NCBI RefSeq assembly: GCF_016862115.1
Contig: NZ_BOMI01000165.1
Location: 1-64,000 of the forward strand
Origin: Paractinoplanes deccanensis
Lineage (GTDB): Bacteria; Actinomycetota; Actinomycetes; Mycobacteriales; Micromonosporaceae
Reading direction: 5' to 3'
DNA length: 64,000 nucleotides
Shown here: piece by piece, positions 8,603-16,813 of the stretch
Numbering within the stretch: the first letter of the stretch is position 1
How the letters are laid out: each line of letters opens with the position of its first letter
Translations under genes and position numbers: made by a program
The notes under the pieces: model-generated
The model's input: the letters and a program-made list of their open reading frames with translations, nothing else
What the model was told of the DNA's origin: nothing
Database searches by the model: none

Positions 8603-8989
8603 TCAGGTGTGGCGGAGGGCTTTCCGCCGAACGTGGCAGAAGTAGCCCGCGAGCACTACGTAGAGAACGGCGAAGCAGACGGCCACCGTCCTCTGGTTGT
8701 CTGGCGTATCCGCGAACGAGGCGCTCAACGCGAGCAGGGCCGCGACCAAGAGCAACGTCATGGGAATGGCCTTGTCGCTGCGGGTCCAACCACGGCCTGG
8801 GCGCTGCGCCTGCGCTGTGAGTTCGGCAGTCAGCGCCGAAGTTGCGAGCACCACCAGCACGAACGGGATGACAGGCGCCCACGGGTCGTCGGCATGGTCG
8901 AACAGTGCGGCTCCTACCAACGGCGCGAGCACGCTCAGGAACGCCGCTCTCGAAACTCTGCCAAGTGGGGCGGCCTCGGAAACTCTCAC
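8603..8989 (-). CDS. Small integral membrane protein, 128 residues
   Basis: GTG start at 8989. Four hydrophobic segments are visible (about 14-30, 40-58, 73-92 and 100-118), separated by short charged loops. The tail is basic (HVRRKALRHT), so the C-terminus is probably cytoplasmic. No motif places it in a family. It is flanked by repeat-rich non-coding DNA on both sides and appears to be a single transcription unit. The function is unknown. Confidence 0.65.
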   Translation of the reverse strand: MRVSEAAPLGRVSRAAFLSVLAPLVGAALFDHADDPWAPVIPFVLVVLATSALTAELTAQAQRPGRGWTRSDKAIPMTLLLVAALLALSASFADTPDNQRTVAVCFAVLYVVLAGYFCHVRRKALRHT

Positions 8990-9130
8990 GACTGCCCAGT
9001 ATGAGCGGAAAATCAGGACACGTGCGCCTCAACGGCCGAGGCGGACATCGCCGGTGAATATCACGCGACGGCCTCGTCGCCGGGCCGCTAACCAGCCCGC
9101 ACCACCCTGCTGAGAGCCGTCACCGGCCGG

Positions 9131-9243
9131 CGGCACCCAGCAGAAAGCCGGGACAACGGCACCCAGCAGAAGCCGGTACCAACGGCACCCAGCAGAAAGC
9201 CGGGACCCACGGCACCCAGCAGAAGGCCGGGACCGACGGCACC
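9131..9243. repeat. 26-27 bp minisatellite, four copies
   Basis: The unit CGGCACCCAGCAGAAAGCCG followed by GGACnA starts at 9131, 9157, 9183 and 9210, with a partial fifth copy at 9237. Units are 26, 26, 27 and 27 bp and differ by a few substitutions and one indel, so it is not conserved as a reading frame. It fills most of the 303-bp gap 8990-9292, where I see no gene. Confidence 0.85.
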
Positions 9244-9292
9244 ACCCGGCATCGAGCCGTCACCGCGCTCCGGCTTCCCGCTCACGGCGAGT

Positions 9293-9802
9293 TCAGCGGC
9301 CCACCGACGCCCAGTCCGTCGGCGCCGGGGGCACGAGTTCGCCCGCCGACCAGCGGTTGAGCCGGTTCTCGATCTCGGGGAGGTCGGTGGCAGGGAAGCA
9401 CACCTGGAGCAGCCGCAGCGCGAACGACGACGGCATGGTCTCGTCGAACATCGCCAGGTCCATCGGCTTCACGGTGACCTGCCAGGCCTGCGGGGCGGCC
9501 CAATGCGTCGTCCGTACGTAGAAAGCGTCGCGGGGGCCCGCCTGCGCGAGGGCGGTCAGGAAGCGCAGGCCGTCCTGGATCGGGAAGTCGACGAACGCCC
9601 AGCCCTTGCGGGACTCGACGTACGTGATCATGTGCGGCAGCTTCTCGGCCCAGGAGGCGTTGCTCTCGCCGGCGTCCTGGCAACTGGTCAGTGTCGTGAA
9701 GCCGGTGCGCCACAACGCCGAGATCAGCGGCGCGATGAGCTCGTCGATCTCGGCGCTGCGGTCGCCGACCCGCACGGTGACCGTGGGATGGACATTCGTC
9801 AT
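9293..9802 (-). CDS. Conserved hypothetical protein, 169 residues
   Basis: The start is taken at the ATG beginning MTNVHPTVTV (9802); the region upstream has no coding character. It is a soluble, mixed alpha/beta-looking protein with no signal peptide. Noticeable features are SCQDAGES near residue 40, an aromatic-rich stretch (WAFVDFPIQDGL) and an acidic centre. It resembles hypothetical proteins common in Streptomyces and Micromonosporaceae, but I cannot assign a function. Its neighbours are repeats, so context does not help. Confidence 0.65.
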   Translation of the reverse strand: MTNVHPTVTVRVGDRSAEIDELIAPLISALWRTGFTTLTSCQDAGESNASWAEKLPHMITYVESRKGWAFVDFPIQDGLRFLTALAQAGPRDAFYVRTTHWAAPQAWQVTVKPMDLAMFDETMPSSFALRLLQVCFPATDLPEIENRLNRWSAGELVPPAPTDWASVGR

Positions 9803-9914
9803 TCGCCGGAGGCTACCGAAGCCGAGGCGGCGTCGGCAGCAGGCCAGAAAGAGGCGCGCAGCGCGCGAAGGGGGCCCGCACTCGAAGGAGAACGCCGATC
9901 GAAACATGGTGTGC

Positions 9915-10230
9915 GCTCAAAGACGGACGCGCGCCCCAAGACAAGTGCGTACTCAAAGACGGACGCGCGCCCAAAGACAAGTGCGTACTCAAAGACGGAC
10001 GCGCGCTCAAAGACAGGCGCGCGCTCAAAGACAGGCGCGCTCAAAGACAGGCGCGCTCAAAACGAGTCGCACGCCGAGACGGATACACGCCCCAGGACGA
10101 GCGCGCGCTCGGAGAAGGCGGTGCGCCCCAACACGAATGCGCGCTCAAAGATGAGGCGCACCCCAACACAGATGCGCGCCCCAAGACCAACACGCGCTCA
10201 AAGTACAACCCGCGCTCCAAAAGACCCGCG
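9915..10230. repeat. Degenerating 36/18/16-bp tandem repeat tract
   Basis: Three 36-bp units (9915-9950, 9951-9986, 9987-10022), each made of two CTCAAAGAC/CCAAGAC half-units of 18 bp, are followed by 16-bp units (10023-10038, 10039-10054, 10055-10070). More degenerate copies of the GCGCnCAAAGAC theme continue to the stop codon of the MFS gene at 10231. Read on the minus strand, part of it encodes hexapeptides such as VFERAS and VFEYAL, but the switch to 16-bp units breaks the frame. No gene is supported in 9803-10230. Confidence 0.85.
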
Positions 10231-11445
10231 CTACGAGGACAGTGACGACACGGGAGAAGGCGACGACGACGAAGCCGGCGACAGAGACGAAGAGCCCGAG
10301 GAGGACCGGGCCCGGGCCAGCGCCGCCGCGCCGCCCATCACCGCGAGGCCGGCCACCGTGATCGCAGCGCCCGACCACAACGGGGACGCGTAGCCGAAGC
10401 CCGCCGAGATGGTCAGGCCGCCGGCCCAGGCGCCGAGGGCGTTGCCCAGGTTGAAGGCGGCGATGTTCGCGCCGGAGGCCAGGGTGGGGGCGCCGGCGGC
10501 GTACTGCATGACGCGGGTTTGGAGGCCGGGCACCGTCGCGAAACCGAACGCGCCCATCAGCAGGAGCCACACGACGGTCGCCGCCTGGTTCGAGGCGGTG
10601 AGCGCGAAGCCGGCCAGCACCACGACCAAGCCGGCGAGCACGGCCAGCAGGGTGCGGTCGACGCCTCGGTCCGCCGCGCGGCCGCCGAGGACGTTGCCGA
10701 TGAACAGGCCCACGCCGACGATCACGAGCAGCCAGGGGACGGCGCCCGAGGAGAAGCCGCTGACGTCGGTGAGCGTGTAGGCGATGTACGTGAAGGCGCC
10801 GAACATGCCCCCGAAGCCGAGGACCGTCACGATGATCGAGAGCCACACCTGAGCCGACTTGAAGGCGCTGAGCTCACGGCGTACCGACGAGGCATTGGGG
10901 CCCTGCGCCGGGACCAGGGTGAGGATGCCGATCCAGGCGACCACGCCGACCGCGGTGATCGCCCAGAAAGTGGAGCGCCAGCCGGCGGCCTGGCCGAGCA
11001 GGGTGCCGAGCGGCACGCCGAGCACGTTGGCGGCGGTGAGGCCGGTGAACATCATGGCGACCGCGGCGGCCTTGCGCTGCGGGGCGACCAGGCCGGCGGC
11101 GAGCACGGCGCCGATGCCGAAGAACGCGCCGTGGCACAGCGCGGCGACGATGCGGCCGGCGAGCATCATCTGGTACGTCGGCGCGACGGCCGACAGCAGG
11201 TTGCCGGCGATGAACAGCAGCAGCAGGCCGAGCAGCACGGGCTTGCGTGGCAGCCGGGTCGTCGCGACCGTGAGCACGAGCGCGCCGACCACCACCGCGA
11301 GCGCGTAACCGCTGATCAGCCAGCCCGCCGCCGACGACGAGACGCCGAAGTCCGCGGCCACTTCCGGCAGCAAGCCCATGATCACGAACTCGGTCAAACC
11401 GATACCGAAGCCGCCGATGGCGAGGGCCACCAGTCCGAGAGGCAT
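10231..11445 (-). CDS. MFS transporter, DHA1-type drug or sugar efflux
   Basis: A 404-residue, twelve-helix transporter. The start ATG at 11445 follows AAGGGTG at 8-nt spacing and begins MPLGLVALAIGG. The N-terminal half has the LTEFVIMGLLPEVAADF and TTRLPRKPVLLGL segments typical of the Cmx/arabinose-efflux group of DHA1 exporters, so export of a hydrophobic toxic compound is likely. The last 25 residues are almost pure Ser/Pro/Val and are encoded by low-complexity DNA that merges into the adjacent repeat tract. The ancestral stop may have been lost into the repeat. A perfect inverted repeat lies in its promoter. Confidence 0.88.
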   Translation of the reverse strand: MPLGLVALAIGGFGIGLTEFVIMGLLPEVAADFGVSSSAAGWLISGYALAVVVGALVLTVATTRLPRKPVLLGLLLLFIAGNLLSAVAPTYQMMLAGRIVAALCHGAFFGIGAVLAAGLVAPQRKAAAVAMMFTGLTAANVLGVPLGTLLGQAAGWRSTFWAITAVGVVAWIGILTLVPAQGPNASSVRRELSAFKSAQVWLSIIVTVLGFGGMFGAFTYIAYTLTDVSGFSSGAVPWLLVIVGVGLFIGNVLGGRAADRGVDRTLLAVLAGLVVVLAGFALTASNQAATVVWLLLMGAFGFATVPGLQTRVMQYAAGAPTLASGANIAAFNLGNALGAWAGGLTISAGFGYASPLWSGAAITVAGLAVMGGAAALARARSSSGSSSLSPASSSSPSPVSSLSS

Positions 11446-11480
11446 TACGTCCACACCCTTTCTTGCGTACGCTGATAGTT

Positions 11481-11510
11481 GCGCACGCGTCGTAAAAGGT
11501 AGGCGTGCGC
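11481..11510. promoter_or_regulatory. Inverted repeat upstream of the MFS gene
   Basis: GCGCACGC (11481-11488) and GCGTGCGC (11503-11510) form a perfect 8-bp inverted repeat with a 14-bp spacer, 36-65 bp upstream of the MFS start. This is a plausible operator for a TetR- or MarR-type repressor that is not encoded next to it. Confidence 0.45.
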
Positions 11511-11597
11511 GGATATAAGGCGCAAGCAACTACCGGTGTGGCACCGGACACGGCGGTGGCCGCGCCCCGCAGGAGCGCGGCCAGCCGATCGGAAGGT

Positions 11598-13739
11598 TCA
11601 GCTGGTCAGGATCACGAGTTGCTGGGTCGCGCGGGTCATCGCGACGTACCGGTCGACCGCGCCCTCGATGCCGTCGCCGAAGCCCTCCGGGTCGATCAGC
11701 ACGACGAGGTCGAACTCGAGGCCCTTGGACAGCTCCGGCGTGAGCCACCTGACCTTCTCGTGCGTGCGGGACTGCGGCGAGCGTCCGATCACGCAGGCGA
11801 CCCCCTCCCCCTCGCTGTGCTCGGCGAGCCAGCCCGCGAGGATCGCGTCCAGGCCGGCGACCGGACCGTGCATCACCGGGACCCCGCTGGTGCGGATCGA
11901 CGTCGGCACGTTCGCGTCCGGGAGCACCGCCCGGATGACCGGCGCCGCCTCGGTCATGATCTCGGAGGGCGTGCGGTAGTTGATCGTCAGCGCGGCCATC
12001 TCGACCCGCTCCAGGCCCACCCGGGCGAGGCGCTCCCGCCACGACTCCGTGAAGCCGTGCCTCGCCTGCGCGCGGTCCCCCACGATGGTGAAGCTGCGCG
12101 AGGGGCACCGCAGCAGCAGCATCTGCCACTCCGCGTCGGTCAGCTCCTGCGCCTCGTCGACCACGATGTGCGCGAACGGCCCCGCCAGCACGTCCGGGTC
12201 GGCCTTCGGCAGCACGTCCTCGTTCACCAGCACGTCGCGCAGGTCCTGCTGCACCAGCATCTTCATCAGGCCCTCGCCGTCGTCGTAGTCGGCCGACGCG
12301 ATCAAATCGTCCACGACACGGTCCATCCGCGCCCGCTGATCGGCCACCTCCGCCTCCTGGCGACGGCGGCGCCGGGACTCCTCCGGGTCGCCGAGTCGCT
12401 GCCGTGCCGCGTCCAGCAGCGGCAGGTCCGAGACGGTCCAGGCGTGCGGGTGGTCGCGCTGCAACCTGCGTACGGCATCGGAAGTCAGCCACGGCGCGCA
12501 GTGCCGCAGATAGGCGGGCACCGACCACAGGTCGCCCACGATGTCCGCCGCCTCCAGGATCGGCCACGCCCGGCCGAACGCGGTCGCCAGCTCCCGGTTG
12601 CGCGCCAGCGACCGGCGCAGCAGGCTCTCCGGCTCGTCGCCGTCGTACTTCGCCACCAGGATCGTGAGCAGCTCCTCCCAGACCTGGTCGCGCCCCTCGT
12701 TGTGCGGCGTCCCCGGGCCCGGCGCCTCGAACGCCTCCGCCCAGTCCTGCGCCGTCAGCCGGATCTCCGCGTCGTCCGTCGCCACGATCATGCCCTGGGC
12801 GGGCGGCTCCTCGTAGAACCGCACCGCCGTCTCGACGGCCCGCACCATCTCGGCCCCGGCCTTCAGCCGGGCCACCTCCGGGTCACGCTCCTCGGTCGCC
12901 TCCCGTCCTTGCGGTACGAGGTCCCGCAGCGTGCACGTCTGCACGTCCTCCTCACCGAGGCTCGGCAGCACGTCGGACACGTACGCGAGATACGGCTCGT
13001 GCGGCCCCACGAACAGCACCCCGCCCTGCCGCTGCCCCAGCCGCGGATCGGAATAGAGCAGATACGCCGTACGGTGCAGCGCCACCACCGTCTTGCCCGT
13101 GCCCGGCCCGCCGTCCACGACCAGCGCACCCCGCGACCCGGCCCGGATGATGGCGTCCTGGTCGGCCTGGATCGTGCCGAGCACGTCGCGCATCTTCGCC
13201 GACCGGTCGCTGCCGAGGCTCGCGATGAACGCCGACTGGTCGTCGAGCGCCGCGTTGTGCTCCAGCCCGTCCGGGGTGAACACCTCGTCCCAGTAGTCGG
13301 TGACCCGGCCCCGCGTCCAGCGGTACCGCCGCCGGCTGACCAACCCCATCGGGTTCGCGTGGGTGGCACCGAAGAACGGCTCGGCCGCCGGCGAGCGCCA
13401 GTCGACGAGCAGCCGCCGCCCCCGGCTGTCGGTGAGCCCGAAGCGCCCCACGTACACCGGCTCGCCGTCGGCACCGACCATGCGCCCCAGGCAGATGTCG
13501 AGGCTGAAGCGGCGCAGCGCCCGCAACCGCGCCGTCAGCCGCTTGACCGCGTCGTCCCGGTCGACCGCCTGCCGCCCCTTGCCCGCCGGCGCCCGGCGCT
13601 CGATCTCCAGCTGAGCGCTGAGCTCCGCGATCGATTCCGCGAGACTCTGCGCCACCACGGCGAAATGCTTGTCGTCCTCGGCGATCAGCGCCGGATCGCC
13701 CTTGGCGGCAAGATTGGCCGGCAACTCAAATGCGTGCAT
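11598..13739 (-). CDS. helR: HelR/HelD-type RNA polymerase-associated ATPase
   Basis: A 713-residue UvrD/Rep-like ATPase of the actinobacterial HelD class. The N-terminal coiled region (about 20-80) fits the RNA-polymerase-channel arm of this family. Walker A is GGPGTGKT (210-217), a DEAQ Walker B (VVDEAQELTD) follows, and C-terminal helicase motifs include TINYRTPSEI. Characterised HelD/HelR proteins bind RNA polymerase and free it from stalled complexes or from rifamycins. Its upstream palindrome (13802-13822) resembles the rifamycin-associated element reported ahead of such genes, which supports HelR rather than generic HelD. It is a single transcription unit. Confidence 0.85.
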   Translation of the reverse strand: MHAFELPANLAAKGDPALIAEDDKHFAVVAQSLAESIAELSAQLEIERRAPAGKGRQAVDRDDAVKRLTARLRALRRFSLDICLGRMVGADGEPVYVGRFGLTDSRGRRLLVDWRSPAAEPFFGATHANPMGLVSRRRYRWTRGRVTDYWDEVFTPDGLEHNAALDDQSAFIASLGSDRSAKMRDVLGTIQADQDAIIRAGSRGALVVDGGPGTGKTVVALHRTAYLLYSDPRLGQRQGGVLFVGPHEPYLAYVSDVLPSLGEEDVQTCTLRDLVPQGREATEERDPEVARLKAGAEMVRAVETAVRFYEEPPAQGMIVATDDAEIRLTAQDWAEAFEAPGPGTPHNEGRDQVWEELLTILVAKYDGDEPESLLRRSLARNRELATAFGRAWPILEAADIVGDLWSVPAYLRHCAPWLTSDAVRRLQRDHPHAWTVSDLPLLDAARQRLGDPEESRRRRRQEAEVADQRARMDRVVDDLIASADYDDGEGLMKMLVQQDLRDVLVNEDVLPKADPDVLAGPFAHIVVDEAQELTDAEWQMLLLRCPSRSFTIVGDRAQARHGFTESWRERLARVGLERVEMAALTINYRTPSEIMTEAAPVIRAVLPDANVPTSIRTSGVPVMHGPVAGLDAILAGWLAEHSEGEGVACVIGRSPQSRTHEKVRWLTPELSKGLEFDLVVLIDPEGFGDGIEGAVDRYVAMTRATQQLVILTS

Positions 13740-13786
13740 GAAAATGCCCCCCGATAATCACCGGCAATGCGGCCTACGGCGGACGA

Positions 13787-13799
13787 TTGTGCAGCACAA
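13787..13799. promoter_or_regulatory. Palindrome in the helR leader or promoter
   Basis: TTGTGCAGCACAA is a 13-bp perfect palindrome around a central base. It lies between the helR start codon (13739) and the RAE-like element. It could be a second operator or overlap the promoter. Confidence 0.45.
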
Positions 13800-13801
13800 C
13801 C

Positions 13802-13822
13802 GGACTCTTGCGGCAAGACCCC
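13802..13822. promoter_or_regulatory. Rifamycin-associated-element-like inverted repeat
   Basis: The core TCTTGCGGCAAGA (13806-13818) is a perfect inverted repeat around a central G, flanked by GG on one side and CC on the other. From memory, the rifamycin-associated element upstream of rifamycin-inactivation genes and helR has a CTTGC...GCAAG core with G/C-rich flanks. The position, 60-80 bp ahead of a HelR gene on its transcribed strand, fits that role. The match rests on recollection, not a search. Confidence 0.6.
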
Positions 13823-13881
13823 CCATGTGCTATATGTTAGAAGTGGCGGGAGGTAGTCCATTCCTCTCGTCTTTTCTTTTG

Positions 13882-13948
13882 CCCTTTCGCGTCAGCCACT
13901 CACCCCTTTCGCGTCAGCCACTCACCCCTTCGCGTCAGCCACTCACCA
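13882..13948. repeat. Triplicated 3' end of the HEAT-repeat gene
   Basis: Three tandem copies of about 22-23 bp (CCTTTCGCGTCAGCCACTCA plus CC) lie here. The copy at about 13928-13948 contains the real stop codon (13935-13937) and last codons of the HEAT-repeat gene. The other two lie immediately downstream and each carries the same in-register TCA. Loss of one stop codon would still be met by further copies nearby. Confidence 0.85.
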
Positions 13949-15920
13949 GGGCCGCGGCCGCGGCGCGGAGCCGCTCGTCCTCGGTGAAGGTGCGCCAGCT
14001 CCCGAAGCACGACAAGCGGTGCGGGCTGTCCAGCACGGCGCGCGCCACGGGAACCGGCGCACCCATGTGAGCCAGATACTCCAGGGCAGTGATCATCACT
14101 GGCCGGCATGTCCCCTCGGCCAGGGGACGGACGATCTCGGCGAGCACCGGGACGGCGATCGACGGGTCGCCGGTGACCCGGTAGTGAGCGAAAGCCGCCT
14201 CGGCTCGTACCCACTCCTCCTCCGACCCCGCGAGCCGCATGAGCCGGTCGGCGGCCGGGCCCGCTTGGGCGCCGAGGTCGCGCAGCAGTCGTAAGGCAAG
14301 GTGATCCGACGTGCGATGCAGCGCCGCGAGGGCCGGCGCGGGATCGGCGGTGATCCGCCAGTACGCCCACGCCGCAGCCGGCAGCTCGACGTGGCGGAGC
14401 AGTTCGGGCACCGCGGGCGCGGCGACCCGGCCGATACCGCCCAGCGCCTGAGCGGCCATGGCGCGCGCCTCGTTGTCGGCCAGGAGCGGGATCAGCAGGG
14501 GCACGGCGGGTGCCGCTGCCGCGCCGAAGGCGCCGATGAGGCGGCAGATCCCCTGAACCGGGCCCGGGTTCGTCAGCTGCCTCATGATGGCGGGCACCAG
14601 GGCAGCGGCGTTGCCGGCGAGCGGGCCCACGACCTCTTCGACGCTCGGCAGCCGATAGCCGCCCCACTCCCCTGGCCCGGCCGAATACTCGGGGCTGCGC
14701 GAGAAGGCGGCCACACGCTCCCGCAGCAACGGCAGACACCGGTCGTCGCGGAGCCGGGCCAGCGCCCAGGCCGCCGCGTCGCGGTCGCGCCCGGTGCTCC
14801 GCGCCGCGAGCTCGGCCAGGCGGTCGGCCGCGCGCGGATCGGGTACGCAGGCCAGCAGGTACGCGGCCCGGAACCGCACCTCGGCATCGTCGTCGCCGAG
14901 ACAGCCGGCCAGGAACTCCGTGAGCTCCGGCGGCACGGCCCGCCACCGCGCGAGCAGCGCCGCGACCTCGTCCAGGCCCGTGATCCGCTCGTCGCGGCTC
15001 GTGCCCGACCCCGTCAACGTCAGAGCGAAGGCAGTCCGGGCGGGCGGGTCGTCACGCAGCAGGGCCCCGGCGGCATGGCGCACCATCGAGGCCCCCGTCC
15101 CGCCGCCGTACCACGCGGAGTGCCGCCAATCGGCCGCGCTCGGATCACGAAGTGCAGCGATGATCCACGAAAGCCGGGCGGGCGCGAGCTCGGGCTCGGT
15201 CGGCGCCAGGGCAAGCAGCGCCGCGAGCGCGCGCTGCGGGTCACCCGGGCGTCCACCGCCGTGCTGAACGGAACGCTCTCCCGCACGCCACCTGCCGCGC
15301 AAGGCAGAACGATCCGTCTCGCCACCTTCGCCCCGTTCCGCTTCCCGACGCAGGTAAGAACGCACGTCCGCGTCCTCCGGGTACCGGTTCAGCAGCTCAC
15401 CGAAGGCCAAGGTGAGATCCCACCGCGTCACCTCGTCCCGCTCGACCGCTTGGCGCCGCCAGAGGGCCGCCCGCACCATTCGGTACGGCAGCCCGGGCCT
15501 GCTCACCAACCACAGGGCCTGGCGCCGCACGCCGGCGTCGGGATCGTCGACCAGCGCGACGATGCGGGGCAGGACCCGTTCGAGCGCCGCCGGCCAAGCC
15601 TCGTCCACGTAGCGCGGCGAGACGGCGGAAGCCTCGTCGACCGTTGCGCCGAGCAGCTCGACGAGGTCCACGCGGTGATGGAGCGCCCGGCCCTCGGCCA
15701 GGTCGAGCAGGAAGGGCAGCGCCGCGGGCACCGCCGAGCAGATCCAGCCGCCCTGGTGCAGAAGCTTGTTCCCCAGGTCTTCGTGGGCGTCGAGCACGGC
15801 GTCGGGATCGTCCTCGGCGCAGCGCCGAAGGAGCGCGGGCACGTCGGAGGCGTCGCCGTAGTTGTGCTCCAGACGCGCCCACGGGACGTCGTCGAGTCCG
15901 TCAGCCTTCCACGATGCCAT
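13935..15920 (-). CDS. HEAT-repeat protein
   Basis: A 661-residue soluble protein starting at the ATG 15920 (MASWKADG), which lies inside the 3' end of the TM2 gene (20-nt overlap), suggesting translational coupling. Most of the length is alpha-helical repeats with HEAT/PBS-lyase character, for example segments around DPDAGVRRQALWLV, DDDAEVRFRAAYLL, DNEARAMAAQALGGIG and SEEEWVRAEAAFAHY. Such proteins act as scaffolds or binding modules; no catalytic motif is visible. It ends the run nfi-lipB-TM2-HEAT. Its 3' end has been copied twice downstream. Confidence 0.8.
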   Translation of the reverse strand: MASWKADGLDDVPWARLEHNYGDASDVPALLRRCAEDDPDAVLDAHEDLGNKLLHQGGWICSAVPAALPFLLDLAEGRALHHRVDLVELLGATVDEASAVSPRYVDEAWPAALERVLPRIVALVDDPDAGVRRQALWLVSRPGLPYRMVRAALWRRQAVERDEVTRWDLTLAFGELLNRYPEDADVRSYLRREAERGEGGETDRSALRGRWRAGERSVQHGGGRPGDPQRALAALLALAPTEPELAPARLSWIIAALRDPSAADWRHSAWYGGGTGASMVRHAAGALLRDDPPARTAFALTLTGSGTSRDERITGLDEVAALLARWRAVPPELTEFLAGCLGDDDAEVRFRAAYLLACVPDPRAADRLAELAARSTGRDRDAAAWALARLRDDRCLPLLRERVAAFSRSPEYSAGPGEWGGYRLPSVEEVVGPLAGNAAALVPAIMRQLTNPGPVQGICRLIGAFGAAAAPAVPLLIPLLADNEARAMAAQALGGIGRVAAPAVPELLRHVELPAAAWAYWRITADPAPALAALHRTSDHLALRLLRDLGAQAGPAADRLMRLAGSEEEWVRAEAAFAHYRVTGDPSIAVPVLAEIVRPLAEGTCRPVMITALEYLAHMGAPVPVARAVLDSPHRLSCFGSWRTFTEDERLRAAAAALVSG

Positions 15921-16173
15921 GACGCGCCATGATGGCAGCTCGGCGCTCGCGGTTGACGGCCCGCACCCGCCGGCCGACGAAGAAGACGTCGGCGAGCGTC
16001 CACACGCCGAGGCCGCCGAGCGTGAAGAGCATCGCGACGGACCGGCCCGTGTCACCCAGATAGAACCGGTGACCGCCGAAGATGCCGGTGACGAGCCACA
16101 GCCCGTACGCGACACGCGCGTCCTTCGCGACAGCGGCGAACTCGAACTCCGCCCGGGCCAGCGTCAGGTCCAT
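15901..16173 (-). CDS. TM2 domain-containing membrane protein
   Basis: A 90-residue protein with two transmembrane segments (about 22-40 and 45-68) joined by a short turn containing GGHRFYLGDTG. This is the hallmark of the TM2 domain, which usually reads GxHRFYLG. The flanks are charged and cytoplasmic. The ATG is 4 nt downstream of the lipB stop, and the 3' end overlaps the HEAT-repeat gene by 20 nt, so all three are likely translated from one message. TM2 proteins have no settled bacterial function. Confidence 0.85.
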   Translation of the reverse strand: MDLTLARAEFEFAAVAKDARVAYGLWLVTGIFGGHRFYLGDTGRSVAMLFTLGGLGVWTLADVFFVGRRVRAVNRERRAAIMARHGIVEG

Positions 16174-16177
16174 CGGG

Positions 16178-16813
16178 TCAGACGGCGCCGAGATGCTTGG
16201 CGATCACGTCGCGGACCGAGGACTCGTCGGGGGCCGTGCCGGCCAGGCGGCGCAGCGAGGTCATCTCGACGCCGTCGAGGCGGCAGGCGGTGAAGCGGTC
16301 GAAGACCGACAGGTCCGGGTCGATGTTGAGGGCGAAGCCGTGACTGGTGACGCCGCCGCGGATGCGCATGCCGATCGAGGCGACCTTGGCGTGCGACGGG
16401 GTCCAGACGCCGACCAGGCTGGCCGAGCCCTTGGGGGTGTCGCGGCGGATCGTCTCGAAGCCCAGCTCGGCGAGGGCCGCGATCAGCGACGTCTCGAGCC
16501 AGCGGACCACGTCGGCCGGGCCGCCGTCGCGCAGGTTCATCACCAGGTAGCCGACGAGCTGGCCGGGACCGTGATAGGTGGCGTGCCCGCCCCGGTCGAC
16601 CGGCACCACCGGGAAGCCGGGATCGACCGGCAGGTCCGAGACGGGCGTGTGCTTCCCGTACGTGATGACCGGCGGATGCGTGAGCAGGAACAGCCGATCG
16701 GGCGCCCGCCCCTCGCGGCGCTCCGTGACCCACCCGTCCATGAGCCGCAGACCTTCGTCGTACGGCACCTCACCGAGATCCACCCGCAGCAGGCTGTCCA
16801 CCATGGCCGCCAT
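16178..16813 (-). CDS. lipB: Octanoyl-ACP:protein N-octanoyltransferase (LipB)
   Basis: A 211-residue enzyme that transfers octanoate from acyl carrier protein to lipoyl domains of 2-oxoacid dehydrogenases and glycine cleavage H protein, the first step of lipoate assembly. Diagnostic motifs are RGGHATYHGPGQLVGY, KVASIGMRIRGGVTSHG (with the catalytic Lys) and the Cys of FTACRLDGVEMTSL. The length is normal for LipB. Its first codons overlap the end of nfi by 44 nt. An ATG at 16804 is an alternative start. lipA, often the partner gene, is not in the window. Confidence 0.95.
   Translation of the reverse strand: MAAMVDSLLRVDLGEVPYDEGLRLMDGWVTERREGRAPDRLFLLTHPPVITYGKHTPVSDLPVDPGFPVVPVDRGGHATYHGPGQLVGYLVMNLRDGGPADVVRWLETSLIAALAELGFETIRRDTPKGSASLVGVWTPSHAKVASIGMRIRGGVTSHGFALNIDPDLSVFDRFTACRLDGVEMTSLRRLAGTAPDESSVRDVIAKHLGAV

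Noticed and set aside
9799..10044. Minus-strand protein of VFERAS/VFEYAL hexapeptides
   Set aside because: The reading frame exists only because the 18-bp unit is a multiple of three; the change to 16-bp units breaks it and no ribosome-binding site is seen.
9915..10230. CRISPR array
   Set aside because: The units are contiguous tandem repeats of 36, 18 and 16 bp with no unique spacers, and no cas genes are present.
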